The notes under the pieces were generated by a model that ran no database searches, was not told the DNA's origin, and was given only the letters and a program-made list of their open reading frames with translations. Positions 1-6,403 of a DNA stretch of 8,417 bases are shown here, one piece after another. This stretch comes from an uncultured Collinsella sp. (GTDB lineage: Bacteria; Actinomycetota; Coriobacteriia; Coriobacteriales; Coriobacteriaceae): positions 1 to 8,417 of the forward strand of contig USDE01000051.1 of the NCBI GenBank assembly GCA_900553345.1, read 5' to 3'. Each line of letters starts with the position of its first letter. The first letter of the stretch is position 1. The translations under genes were made by a program, and so were the position numbers.

Positions 1-204
1 GACCTCGCCCGCCGCGAACACGCGCGGCCACGCCTGCTGCATATAGGCGCGCAGGTCGTCGAACGGCTGCCAGTCCACCGCCTCGGCATCCATACTCGAG
101 ATGGTCGGAAATGACAGCACGCGGCCCAAGCGCTCGCACGCGCCAGCCTCGTCTATATCGGCAAAATCGTCCTCATGCGCAAAGAAGCGCCAAACCTCGG
201 CCAT
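1..204 (-). CDS. M20-family metallopeptidase, N-terminal fragment (runs off left edge)
   Basis: The visible 68 residues begin MAEVWRFFAHEDD and are open to the edge of the window, so the C-terminal part, including all metal ligands, is missing. The stretch around residues 26-36 (RLGRVLSFPTI), then VDWQPFDDLRAYMQQAWPRVF, matches the usual opening of M20 peptidases of the carboxypeptidase/PM20D1 type: a first helix, a 'pTvS'-like strand, then a helix of the 'F..l..yl...fP.v' kind. Such enzymes are two-zinc exopeptidases or amidohydrolases that act on peptides or N-acyl amino acids. The start at 204 is chosen because AAAGGA stands four bases upstream on the minus strand; an ATG at 209 is in another frame. 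It lies 72 bases after the ABC transporter ATPase gene with a GC hairpin between. Family assignment rests only on the N-terminus, so it is probable rather than certain. Confidence 0.6.
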   Translation of the reverse strand, partial: MAEVWRFFAHEDDFADIDEAGACERLGRVLSFPTISSMDAEAVDWQPFDDLRAYMQQAWPRVFAAGEV

Positions 205-228
205 GACATCCTTTCGATTGTGACGACA

Positions 229-253
229 AGGGCCGCCCCACCGGAGCGGCCCT
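229..253 (-). terminator. GC-rich hairpin after the ABC transporter operon
   Basis: AGGGCCGC (229-236) and GCGGCCCT (246-253) are perfect 8-base inverted arms. Inside them, after one mismatch, two further pairs can form (238-239 with 243-244). Read on the minus strand the stem is followed by TTGTCGTC, a poor T tract, so this is a weak intrinsic terminator or an mRNA 3'-end stabiliser rather than a textbook terminator. It sits between the ATPase stop codon (277) and the peptidase start (204). Confidence 0.55.
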
Positions 254-276
254 GCCACATAAGCGTTTGCGGTCGG

Positions 277-1062
277 CTACTTGTCCTCGAGATAACGCGA
301 GAGGAACTCGCGGGTACGTTGGTGTTTGGGGTTGCCGAAGAGCTCGGCCGGCGCGGCATCCTCGAGCACTACGCCCTTGTCCATAAAGACCACGCGGTCG
401 GACACCGTGCGGGCAAAGGCCATCTCGTGTGTGACGACCACCATGGTCATGCCGTCGGCAGCGAGCTTGCGCATGACCTCAAGCACCTCTCCCACGATCT
501 CGGGGTCGAGTGCGGAAGTCGGCTCGTCGAACAGCATGATCTGTGGATTCATGCATAGGGCACGAGCGATGGCAACGCGCTGCTTTTGGCCGCCGGACAG
601 GCGACCCACGGCGGCGTGCGCGAACTTTTCGAGCCCCACGCTCGTCAGATGCTCCATCGCGACCTTCTCGGCCTCGGCCTTGCTCATCTTTTTGAGCGTG
701 ACGGGCGCAAGCGTGCAGTTGTCGAGCACATCCATGTTGTTGAACAGGTTAAAGCCCTGGAACACCATGCCGATGTCCTCGCGGAGTTTATTGATATTGC
801 AGCGCTCGGCCGTAAGGTCCTGGCCGTGGAACCAGATGTGGCCCGCGTCCGGGGTCTCGAGCAGGTTGAGACAGCGCAGGAAGGTCGACTTGCCCGAGCC
901 CGAGGCACCGATAATGGTAACGACCTCGCCGGGGTTAACGGACAGGTCGATGCCCTTGAGCACCTCGAGCGACCCAAAGCTCTTGCGCAGGCCCTCGACG
1001 CGGATGAGCGGCTCATTGGTCTGTGCGGCGGCCGCGGTGCCGGTAGTGGCGGTATCTGCCAT
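277..1062 (-). CDS. Polar amino acid ABC transporter, ATP-binding protein (GlnQ/HisP type)
   Basis: This 261-residue cytoplasmic ATPase powers the importer encoded by the two genes before it. All ABC motifs are intact: Walker [10 protein letters not shown] (residues 52-60), Q-loop Gln102, signature LSGGQ (155-159), Walker B IMLFDE (175-180), D-loop SALD (183-186) and switch His212. Length and sequence fit the GlnQ/HisP/ArtM group, which handles polar or basic amino acids, at about 240-260 residues. The start at 1062 is preferred over an in-frame ATG at 1137 because GAGGAG lies about seven bases upstream on the minus strand, whereas the longer form would overlap the end of the permease gene. 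The first 16 residues (Ala/Thr-rich) are a non-conserved tail. It begins 22 bases after the permease stop, so it is the last gene of the operon. The substrate cannot be set from the ATPase. Confidence 0.95.
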   Translation of the reverse strand: MADTATTGTAAAAQTNEPLIRVEGLRKSFGSLEVLKGIDLSVNPGEVVTIIGASGSGKSTFLRCLNLLETPDAGHIWFHGQDLTAERCNINKLREDIGMVFQGFNLFNNMDVLDNCTLAPVTLKKMSKAEAEKVAMEHLTSVGLEKFAHAAVGRLSGGQKQRVAIARALCMNPQIMLFDEPTSALDPEIVGEVLEVMRKLAADGMTMVVVTHEMAFARTVSDRVVFMDKGVVLEDAAPAELFGNPKHQRTREFLSRYLEDK

Positions 1063-1084
1063 GATGATTCTCCTCGTTTTTGGC

Positions 1085-2233
1085 CTAGTTAGAGCTGGGC
1101 AGCGTGGCAGGGGCCTCGGCGCCGAGCTTTTTGCCAAAGGCTTCGAGCAGGCGGCTCGCCACGAGCGTCAGGATCAGGTAGACCACGAGCGCCACGCAGT
1201 AGACCTCCATCTGGCGGTAGTACACGCCGGCGACCGTGGTAGTAGCGTACATAAGGTCGAACACGCCGATGACCGAAAGCACCGACGAATCCTTGATGTT
1301 GATGATGAGCTCGTTGGTGAGCGCCGGAATCGCATTTTTAATGCCCTGGGGGAACACGACTTTGCGCATGGCCTGCCACTGCGAAAGACCCAGCGAGCGC
1401 GCTGCCTCGGCCTGGCCGGTATCGATGGACTCGATGCCGCCGCGCAGGACCTCCATCATGTAGGCGGTGGAGTTGAGCGAGATGGTGACGAGGCCGGCGG
1501 TGAAGGTGCTCCAAATCTGGTTGGCCTGGGCGGTCTCGAAGCCCATGCCACGCAAAACGGTGAAGCCCGCGTAATAGATGAGCAGGCCCTGGACCATCAT
1601 GGGCGTGCCGCGCACGATGGTGGAGTAGATGGTCGCAAAGCCGCGGCCGATACTCTTAAAGAAGCGCACCAGGTCGTTGTCCACGCGATCGAAGGTCTGA
1701 ATAAGCAGGAACACAAAGAGCAGCGCCAGGAAGAATGCGATGACAGTGCCGAAGGTCGCGAGCGCAATGGTGATCTCGATACCGCGGATGAAGAAGTCGC
1801 CACTCTTGTAGGTCATGTAGACCAGGCTCGACAAAAAGTCGCTAGGGTTGGAATCCGAGACAATGCTCACCTGCACCAGGTCGATAAACGACATGACGCA
1901 ACGGTCCACGAAAAAGATCGCCGCGATGGCGACCACGACATAGCTGCCCAGGCGCGCGCCGTGGCGGAAACGCTCGGATGCGAACGGCGACTTTTCGCGA
2001 TAGTCGCTCCAGTGCATAAGCTTGGTGACGAGCGCCGCCGCCGACACGACAATCCAGGCCCAAAGAATCGCCCATAGGCAATCCTGGAAGATACCGGTGG
2101 GGGCTAAGAAGCTCAGCGGTGTGGGATTGCGCTGGCTAAACGCCAGGCCGAGCGCCGCAATGACGCTCGTGCCCAGATATACATAACGGTGGTCGGCCTT
2201 GATAAAGGAGGCCAGACGATTGATGGTTTTCAT
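1085..2233 (-). CDS. Polar amino acid ABC transporter permease (HisM/GlnP family) with N-terminal membrane extension
   Basis: This is an integral membrane subunit of an amino acid importer. The C-terminal part, about residues 145-365, is a normal HisM/GlnP-type permease. It contains the conserved VRGTPMMVQ stretch (207-215) and the EAA loop that docks on the ATPase (RGGIESI, then [12 protein letters not shown] at 273-284, [15 protein letters not shown] and [10 protein letters not shown]). The protein is 382 residues, while family members usually have about 215-250. The surplus is an N-terminal region with three likely membrane helices (about residues 18-33, 52-71 and 97-117) and no recognised domain. 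The start at 2233 has a strong site, AGGGAGG at 2244-2238, which overlaps the stop codon of the binding-protein gene, so translation of the two is probably coupled. The three-gene set appears to have one permease, implying a homodimer. Confidence 0.93.
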   Translation of the reverse strand: MKTINRLASFIKADHRYVYLGTSVIAALGLAFSQRNPTPLSFLAPTGIFQDCLWAILWAWIVVSAAALVTKLMHWSDYREKSPFASERFRHGARLGSYVVVAIAAIFFVDRCVMSFIDLVQVSIVSDSNPSDFLSSLVYMTYKSGDFFIRGIEITIALATFGTVIAFFLALLFVFLLIQTFDRVDNDLVRFFKSIGRGFATIYSTIVRGTPMMVQGLLIYYAGFTVLRGMGFETAQANQIWSTFTAGLVTISLNSTAYMMEVLRGGIESIDTGQAEAARSLGLSQWQAMRKVVFPQGIKNAIPALTNELIINIKDSSVLSVIGVFDLMYATTTVAGVYYRQMEVYCVALVVYLILTLVASRLLEAFGKKLGAEAPATLPSSN

Positions 2234-2242
2234 GCTGCCTCC

Positions 2243-3169
2243 CTATGCCGGCTGACGGTCGAGGCACGCGTCCCACATTTGGTCGCGCTCCTCCTGGCTG
2301 ACGCCCTTGAGCGTCTTATCGATGAGTTTGAGCAGCTTGTCCGAGCCCTTGCGGCAGCCGACGTTTGCCGTGACCTCCTGCTTAAAGCCCTCGCCCTCGG
2401 CAAATTGAATCGGCACGATGCCCGGATTTTGGGCCATATAGCCCTTCTCGTTCTCGGTGTTGTAGGTCACGGCGTCGCACGTGCCCTGCAGCAGGTTCGA
2501 GAACACCGTGGGGACCGAATCGACCGGGTTTTTGTGCACAACGCCCGGGATCTCGTCGATGACGGTATCGAGCATGGTGTCCTTTTGGCCGAGCACCGTG
2601 GCGCCGCTAAAGTCGCTGAGCTTGGTGGCGTTTTGGTAGGGCGAGCCCTCTTTTACGAACAGGCCAAAGTAGCCGATAAAGTACGGATCGGAGAAGCCGA
2701 CCGACTCCTCACGCTCGGGCGTGGCGCTCATACCGGCGATGATGAGGTCGATCTGGCCGTTGTTGAGCGAATCGATGAGACCCGAGAAGCTCTGTTTGAC
2801 GGCAACGGGCTCGCCGCCGAGGGCCTTGCAGACGATCTTGGCGATCTGCACGTCGTAGCCATCGGCGTAGGCGCCTTGCACGTTATCGATGGGGATGGTG
2901 AACTCGCTGGCCTCGGAAACCTGCCAGTTGTACGGGGCGTAGGCCGCCTCCATGCCAATGCGGATCTTGTCCTTGCCGATCACGGAATCGGACAGGTCGT
3001 CGCGACCGCCGCCCGTCGTGGGCTGAACTACTTCCAGCGTGGAGGGGCGCTGGCAGCCGGCAAGTGCGCCGGCGACGACGGCAGCACTCGCAGCAAGAGC
3101 GCTACCCAAGAAGATACGACGGCTGCATACCGGCTGTGGATGCGCGTCGCGTTGATGGGGAGAATGCAT
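2243..3169 (-). CDS. Amino acid ABC transporter substrate-binding lipoprotein (family 3)
   Basis: This extracytoplasmic solute-binding protein (308 residues) captures amino acids for the adjacent importer. The signal peptide carries SRRIFLG (residues 16-22), a twin-arginine-like motif, a hydrophobic Ala-rich core, and a lipobox LAGC ending at Cys39, so it should be a membrane-anchored lipoprotein. The mature part shows the family 3 layout: IRIGMEAAYAPYNW near residues 69-82, the signature GYDVQIAKIVCKALG (104-118), then SGLIDSLNNGQIDLIIAGMSAT (129-150) and REESVGFSDPYF (152-163). The start at 3169 has GGAAGG six bases upstream on the minus strand; an ATG at 3241 would add 24 residues ahead of the signal and has no such site. 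It is the first gene of the operon. The APYNW stretch is of the polar/basic amino acid kind, but the ligand is not determined. Confidence 0.94.
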   Translation of the reverse strand: MHSPHQRDAHPQPVCSRRIFLGSALAASAAVVAGALAGCQRPSTLEVVQPTTGGGRDDLSDSVIGKDKIRIGMEAAYAPYNWQVSEASEFTIPIDNVQGAYADGYDVQIAKIVCKALGGEPVAVKQSFSGLIDSLNNGQIDLIIAGMSATPEREESVGFSDPYFIGYFGLFVKEGSPYQNATKLSDFSGATVLGQKDTMLDTVIDEIPGVVHKNPVDSVPTVFSNLLQGTCDAVTYNTENEKGYMAQNPGIVPIQFAEGEGFKQEVTANVGCRKGSDKLLKLIDKTLKGVSQEERDQMWDACLDRQPA

Positions 3170-3180
3170 AATCTGCCTTC

Positions 3181-3212
3181 CCTGTTGAATCGTATGCTGA
3201 CGACTTAACAGG
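3181..3212 (-). promoter_or_regulatory. Imperfect palindrome upstream of the ABC transporter operon; possible operator or leader hairpin
   Basis: CCTGTTGAATCG (3181-3192) and CGACTTAACAGG (3201-3212) are inverted arms matching at 10 of 12 positions around an 8-base spacer. The element ends 11 bases before the binding-protein ATG and its proximal arm touches the ribosome-binding site. On the minus strand a TATATC -10-like hexamer (3217-3212) abuts its distal edge, with a weak TTGTGC (3243-3238) 20 bases further up, an over-long spacing. It could be a repressor operator covering the transcription start, or a hairpin in the mRNA leader. Neither role is proven by sequence alone. Confidence 0.4.
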
Positions 3213-3311
3213 ATATACGCCAGCGACCAGCAGTGCAGCACAAGCTCGAAAAATTAATAGACACATGGTAGTCATTGGGGACGTCGATGTTTTGGCAATG
3301 CCGGCGAGCGA

Positions 3312-3402
3312 CGTCCAGAGCGAACAAGTGGCATGAAAAAGACAAGGCATGACCAGAAGGTCTATGCCTTGCCTTTTGAATGACAAATTATCGCTCTGGA
3401 CG
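3312..3402. repeat. 91-base imperfect palindrome between the epimerase and ABC transporter genes
   Basis: The outer arms CGTCCAGAGCGA (3312-3323) and TCGCTCTGGACG (3391-3402) are a perfect 12-base inverted repeat. A less well matched middle (11 of 18 positions) leads to an inner stem in which CAAGGCAT (3343-3350) pairs with ATGCCTTG (3364-3371) and GACC with GGTC around a four-base loop, with one bulged base (3363). Overall about 35 of 43 arm positions match. The inner part acts as a terminator (separate entry); the outer 12-base arms go beyond what a terminator needs. No transposase and no flanking target duplication were seen. Confidence 0.75.
3336..3377 (-). terminator. Intrinsic terminator of the epimerase transcription unit (probably bidirectional)
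   Basis: On the minus strand the RNA reads AAAAGGCAAGGCAU, a GACC/GGUC stem top with loop UUCU, then AUGCCUUGUC followed by a run of five U (3340-3336). The stem is long, and on that strand its one internal mismatch becomes a G-U pair. It starts 56 bases after the epimerase stop codon at 3433. On the plus strand the same hairpin is followed by four T (3374-3377), so it could also stop antisense transcription. Confidence 0.85.
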
Positions 3403-3432
3403 GCACGCAGCATCGACCGAGCGGCGGAACCT

Positions 3433-4323
3433 CTAGAGCAAGGTGACGCTAAAGCTGCGTTTATCGGTAGCGCCGGGAGCCAAGTTGATGGTGTTGACCT
3501 TGTGCTCAAAGACATCGTCCTCGGTGTCCATGGTGGTGTGACCGGTCCAGGGCTCGAGCGCCACAAACGGAGCGTCGTTGGCGGCAGACCACACGCCGAT
3601 GTACTTAAAGCCCTCAAAGTCGATCTTGACGCCGTGGCCCGACTTGCGGCCGCGCAGCGTGAGCGTGGAGCCCGGGGTATCGGTGAACATGATGGCGTCG
3701 TTATCGAAGCTGCGGTGCGTGATGGGCAGCACGTCCGAGTTATCGGGGGCCTTGTAGCTACCCTCGAACGTCATAAGGCCATCGGGCGTGATGACGGGGG
3801 CCTCGTTAGTCCAAGCCTCGGTAAACGCCAGCTCGTAATCCTCGAACGCCTCGTCCTCGGCGCCGGGGGCGGGCACGTTAAACGCAGGGTGGCCACCCAC
3901 CGAGAACGGCAGGTCTACGTCGCCGGTGTTAGTGACGGCAAAGGTCTGCGTGAGCGTGGCATCGCCGGTCAGGGCATAGGTCATGTTGAGCTTAAAGTGG
4001 AAGGGAAAGGCCTTGAGCGACTCGGGCGTATCGGTGATCTCGTAGGTTACCGAGGAGCCGTCCTCCGATACCTCGACCAATTTGTGCTCGACAATGCGTG
4101 CGATGCCGTGGCGCGCCATCTCGCAGGTGCCGGCGGCAGACGTCGCCGTGTTGTTGCGCAGCGATCCCACGATAGGGAACAGGATGGGCGCGTGCTTGCC
4201 CCAAAAGGCCGGGTCGCCCTGCCACAGATACTCATTGCCGTTGAGGGCAAGGCTCGTGAGCTGGGCGCCCATGGAATCGATGGCCGCGGTGAGGCCGCCG
4301 CGCTTGATGGTAGTGACGGACAT
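3433..4323 (-). CDS. Aldose 1-epimerase family protein (LacX/GalM-like)
   Basis: This is a 296-residue cytoplasmic protein of the galactose mutarotase superfamily, which interconverts alpha and beta anomers of sugars. Family marks in order: the LWQGDPAFWGKHAPILFPIVG stretch (residues 33-53), MARHGIAR (69-76) matching the LacX 'MPRHGFAR' block with His72, GGHPAFN (143-149) with the probable catalytic His145, and ALEPWTG (255-261) with the probable catalytic base Glu257. The C-terminal LAPGATDKRSFSVTL is the usual final strand. This layout is closer to the LacX/YeaD-like branch than to classical GalM, so the true sugar is uncertain and could be a phosphorylated hexose. The start at 4323 follows GGAGG about seven bases upstream; an in-frame ATG at 4347 lies before that site. 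It follows the membrane protein gene after 79 bases with no terminator between, so they may share a transcript. Confidence 0.88.
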   Translation of the reverse strand: MSVTTIKRGGLTAAIDSMGAQLTSLALNGNEYLWQGDPAFWGKHAPILFPIVGSLRNNTATSAAGTCEMARHGIARIVEHKLVEVSEDGSSVTYEITDTPESLKAFPFHFKLNMTYALTGDATLTQTFAVTNTGDVDLPFSVGGHPAFNVPAPGAEDEAFEDYELAFTEAWTNEAPVITPDGLMTFEGSYKAPDNSDVLPITHRSFDNDAIMFTDTPGSTLTLRGRKSGHGVKIDFEGFKYIGVWSAANDAPFVALEPWTGHTTMDTEDDVFEHKVNTINLAPGATDKRSFSVTLL

Positions 4324-4402
4324 GCTACTTCCTCCAAAAGTAAACAACAGTGTCGAGGGTTATTGTCCCACTCTTGGCAGCAGGGCTGAGCGGCAGGCGC
4401 AG

Positions 4403-5269
4403 TTATTGAGCAATAGCATAAAGGTCAAACCCACCCTGCGGCGCGCTATCGACCGTATCGGGTGCTTGCGAATTAAAACTCACCGGGACCATGCGCTTTG
4501 AGGCGCGGTAACGCGTGCCGTCGGTGGCGACGGGCGGCTCATCGACCGTGAGCTCGTAGTCGCCGGGCTTGAGCTCGATACCGTCACCTTCGGAATTGAC
4601 GTATTGGTACTCGTCGATTGCTTGTCCCCTGAGCGTGCGGCCCACGATATGGACGAGCATTTGGCTGTCGCCGCGCGCGGTATCCCACGTCGCGCCGTCC
4701 TTAACCTCGACCGACACATGCACCGAGCGCGTGCGGCTGAGCGATTGCTCGACGGACATCTCGACCTTGGCGGCGTCTTGGCGCTGCCGCTCGACATGAC
4801 CCCAGATGCTGCCGATTGCCGAGCAGGCGATAACGCCGGCCATGAAGGCGATGAGGATGGGGCCGAGCGGAGAACGGCGGCCCGCGTCTTCCTCACGAGC
4901 CAGGTCGGGGCGATGCGTGGGCGCAGGCGCCTGGGCGCCTTGCGCGGGCACGTCGAGAATGCTGAAAGATGCCGTACTGCCGGGGTCGATGGTGTGGCGC
5001 GGTTGCGGGGTCTTTGCCGGCGAAATGGACATGTCGGCTGGCTCACCCAGCGTGGCCGTGGCATCGGCCTTTGCCTCGTCGGCCTCGGCCTGGGCCCAAG
5101 CCCGTTCAAAGGTCAGGGGCTCGACGGGGTCGGAGGCGGCGTCCATCTCGACGGCATCGTTACCGGTCTCGTCCTCGTCGCTCGACACGTCACGCGGCGC
5201 GGGCTCGTCCCACTCCTCGTCCGGAGCCTCGCCCTCGCTATACCACCATTCAAAGTTATCGATATCCAT
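4403..5269 (-). CDS. Unrecognised single-pass membrane protein with acidic N-terminus
   Basis: I do not recognise this 288-residue protein. Residues 1-70 are very acidic (MDIDNFEWWYSEGEAPDEEW and onwards), and residues 71-130 are Pro/Ala-rich and probably disordered. Arg131-Arg132 precedes one membrane helix at about 136-156 (GPILIAFMAGVIACSAIGSIWG). The remainder (about 157-288) has a short charged, possibly helical stalk, then alternating strands ending in LKPGDYELTVDEPPVATDG (233-251). That turn pattern is common in small beta-sandwich domains of the carboxypeptidase-regulatory/transthyretin type. Basic residues before the helix and the strand-rich tail suggest the acidic N-terminus is inside and the C-terminus outside. 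The start at 5269 is supported by AAGGGG eight bases upstream. No enzyme motif is visible, and the genomic context does not define a role. Confidence 0.8.
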   Translation of the reverse strand: MDIDNFEWWYSEGEAPDEEWDEPAPRDVSSDEDETGNDAVEMDAASDPVEPLTFERAWAQAEADEAKADATATLGEPADMSISPAKTPQPRHTIDPGSTASFSILDVPAQGAQAPAPTHRPDLAREEDAGRRSPLGPILIAFMAGVIACSAIGSIWGHVERQRQDAAKVEMSVEQSLSRTRSVHVSVEVKDGATWDTARGDSQMLVHIVGRTLRGQAIDEYQYVNSEGDGIELKPGDYELTVDEPPVATDGTRYRASKRMVPVSFNSQAPDTVDSAPQGGFDLYAIAQ

Positions 5270-5310
5270 ACGGGGCGCCCCTTAGGCCTCGCAAATAAAC
5301 ACTTGTTAGC

Positions 5311-5316
5311 CTTATA
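5311..5316 (-). promoter_or_regulatory. Possible -10 element for the membrane protein gene
   Basis: TATAAG on the minus strand is five of six to the sigma-70 consensus and would place a start about 35 bases ahead of the ATG at 5269. No good -35 hexamer stands 16-18 bases upstream, so this is a weak call. It lies just downstream, in the transcription sense, of the two hairpins at 5347-5444. Confidence 0.25.
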
Positions 5317-5346
5317 CCCGCAGATGGCGCTGGAGCTCGCACGGAA

Positions 5347-5444
5347 TGCGATAAAGGGACTGCTCCTTTGTCGCATCGAAGTTGCGGTGGAATAGTTCCT
5401 GTTTGCACGCCCACTCGAGCTATTTAGGGACTATTTCACCGCAA
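5347..5444 (+). other. Two tandem hairpins of unknown role, best paired as plus-strand RNA
   Basis: Hairpin A pairs TGCGATAAAGG (5347-5357) with CCTTTGTCGCA (5365-5375) around a short loop. Hairpin B pairs 5382-5400 (TTGCGGTGGAATAGTTCCT) with 5426-5444 (AGGGACTATTTCACCGCAA), a 19-pair stem with a 25-base loop. The six bases TCGAAG join them. All three imperfect pairs (5352/5370, 5390/5436, 5397/5429) are G-U wobbles if the RNA is read from the plus strand but A-C mismatches from the minus strand. Hairpin B begins one base past the regulator's stop codon, so on the minus strand it may serve as its 3'-end structure, although no T run follows. It could also be a dispersed intergenic repeat or a small RNA. 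I cannot decide from one copy. Confidence 0.6.
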
Positions 5445-5445
5445 G

Positions 5446-6312
5446 TTATTTGAGGGCGACGGGGATTTGGATACAGCAGAAGTCCTCTTGGTGAGACTCG
5501 TCGTAGCTCGTGGTGTCCAGGTAGCAAAAATCGAAAGCATTGCCGATGGGCTGGAGCGCGTGCCTGTCCATGCAGGCCACGATGGCGCGGATACCCTCGG
5601 GCTCGTACGGCATGCCCCAGCGACTCATGCACAGGTACGTGCCCTCGGGCAGCACCTCGACGCCAATCTCCGCCAGCTCGGCAGGATCGCTCGGCAGTAT
5701 TTCCTCGGCACCACGCGGCAACACGGCAAAGGAACCGGCACCGGCGATGGGGTCGTCGGAATGCAGCGCCTCGCGACGCAGCATGGCGCCCCAACCGCGC
5801 ATGGGGCGTGTGCCCGTGAGCGCACGCATGCGCAGAATCGCCCGCATGAGCGTGGGGTGCAGCATCGAGCGGCCACGCTCGATATCGCTCGGGAACTCCT
5901 CAAAGACCACGTAGCGGCGCTCGAATTGCTTGAGCTCCGGTTTGCCCTCGCGCTCGCGCCAATAGACCGCCTCGTCGTAAAAACTCAGCCGCTCCTGCAC
6001 GCTCGCGCGCTCGGCTTTGAGCCCGGCAATCTGCTCGTCGAGCGCCTGCACCCGCGAGCGCAGGTGATCGGTCATCTCTCCAATGTCGAACGTCGAGGTC
6101 AGGCGATCGATCTCATCGAGTTCCAGTCCCAAGTCGCGCAGCATGCAGATCAGACGCATGAGCGGGATCTGCGTGGGCGAATAGAAACGGTAGCCTTTTT
6201 CGTTAACCACGGCGGGTTTAAACAGACCGATCTTGTCGTAGTAGATGAGCGTTTGGCGCGAAACGTTAAACAAGCTCGCCATCTCGCTAATCGCATACAT
6301 ACCCGTCTGCAT
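5446..6312 (-). CDS. MerR-family transcriptional regulator with GyrI-like effector-binding domain
   Basis: This is a 288-residue cytoplasmic DNA-binding protein. Residues 6-45 form the MerR winged helix-turn-helix (YAISEMASLFNVSRQTLIYY, then IGLFKPAVVNEKGYRFYS), followed by the usual MLRDLGLELDEI helix and a dimerising coiled coil at about 82-118. Residues 131-285 match the BmrR/GyrI-type ligand domain: VVFEEFPSD, then LPEGTYLCMSRWG (221-233) and the conserved end with DFCCIQIPV. Such regulators bind small, often aromatic or cationic, molecules and remodel promoters with a long spacer. The start at 6312 has GGAGG four bases upstream; an in-frame ATG at 6378 would be read through a hairpin and has no binding site. 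It follows the decarboxylase pair in the same direction, so regulating that pair is plausible but inferred. Confidence 0.92.
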   Translation of the reverse strand: MQTGMYAISEMASLFNVSRQTLIYYDKIGLFKPAVVNEKGYRFYSPTQIPLMRLICMLRDLGLELDEIDRLTSTFDIGEMTDHLRSRVQALDEQIAGLKAERASVQERLSFYDEAVYWREREGKPELKQFERRYVVFEEFPSDIERGRSMLHPTLMRAILRMRALTGTRPMRGWGAMLRREALHSDDPIAGAGSFAVLPRGAEEILPSDPAELAEIGVEVLPEGTYLCMSRWGMPYEPEGIRAIVACMDRHALQPIGNAFDFCYLDTTSYDESHQEDFCCIQIPVALK

Positions 6313-6340
6313 AGGTCCTCCCGACACACCCTTTGACACG

Positions 6341-6371
6341 AAAAGCCCGCCGCCCACAGGGGCAGCGGGCT
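6341..6371 (-). terminator. Intrinsic terminator after the decarboxylase-prenyltransferase genes
   Basis: AGCCCGC (6344-6350) and GCGGGCT (6365-6371) are perfect arms. After one mismatch, GCCC (6352-6355) pairs with GGGC (6360-6363) around a four-base loop. On the minus strand the stem is followed by TTTTCG. It lies 32 bases past the prenyltransferase stop codon and 28 bases ahead of the regulator's start codon, so it should limit read-through into the regulator. Confidence 0.8.
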
Positions 6372-6403
6372 CAAACACTACTCGTATCCTACCCTAAAGA
6401 TGC

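Noticed and set aside
326..2077. Long plus-strand open frame (583 codons)
   Set aside because: It lies wholly opposite the ATPase and permease genes, its product is low-complexity and family-less, and the minus-strand proteins have intact motifs. It is a by-product of high GC.
2189..3208. Plus-strand open frame of 339 codons opposite the binding-protein gene
   Set aside because: Antisense to a gene with clear family 3 motifs and signal peptide; its product is rich in His, Asp, Leu and Gly with no recognisable domain.
3170..3241. Upstream in-frame start for the binding protein
   Set aside because: The added residues precede the signal peptide and run through the 3181-3212 palindrome; the ATG at 3169 has its own strong ribosome-binding site.
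5113..5376. Short minus-strand frame beginning MRQRSSPF that spans hairpin A
   Set aside because: It overlaps the membrane protein gene in another frame, lacks a good ribosome-binding site and its Arg/Pro/Ser-rich content is typical of an off-frame reading.
4604..5395. Plus-strand open frame of 263 codons opposite the unknown membrane protein
   Set aside because: The minus frame has a ribosome-binding site, a clean membrane helix and ordered domain layout, while the plus frame looks like an antisense shadow.
6313..6378. Upstream in-frame start for the MerR regulator
   Set aside because: It would translate through the terminator hairpin, adds a Gly/Pro-rich stretch not seen in the family, and lacks a ribosome-binding site; the ATG at 6312 has GGAGG just upstream.
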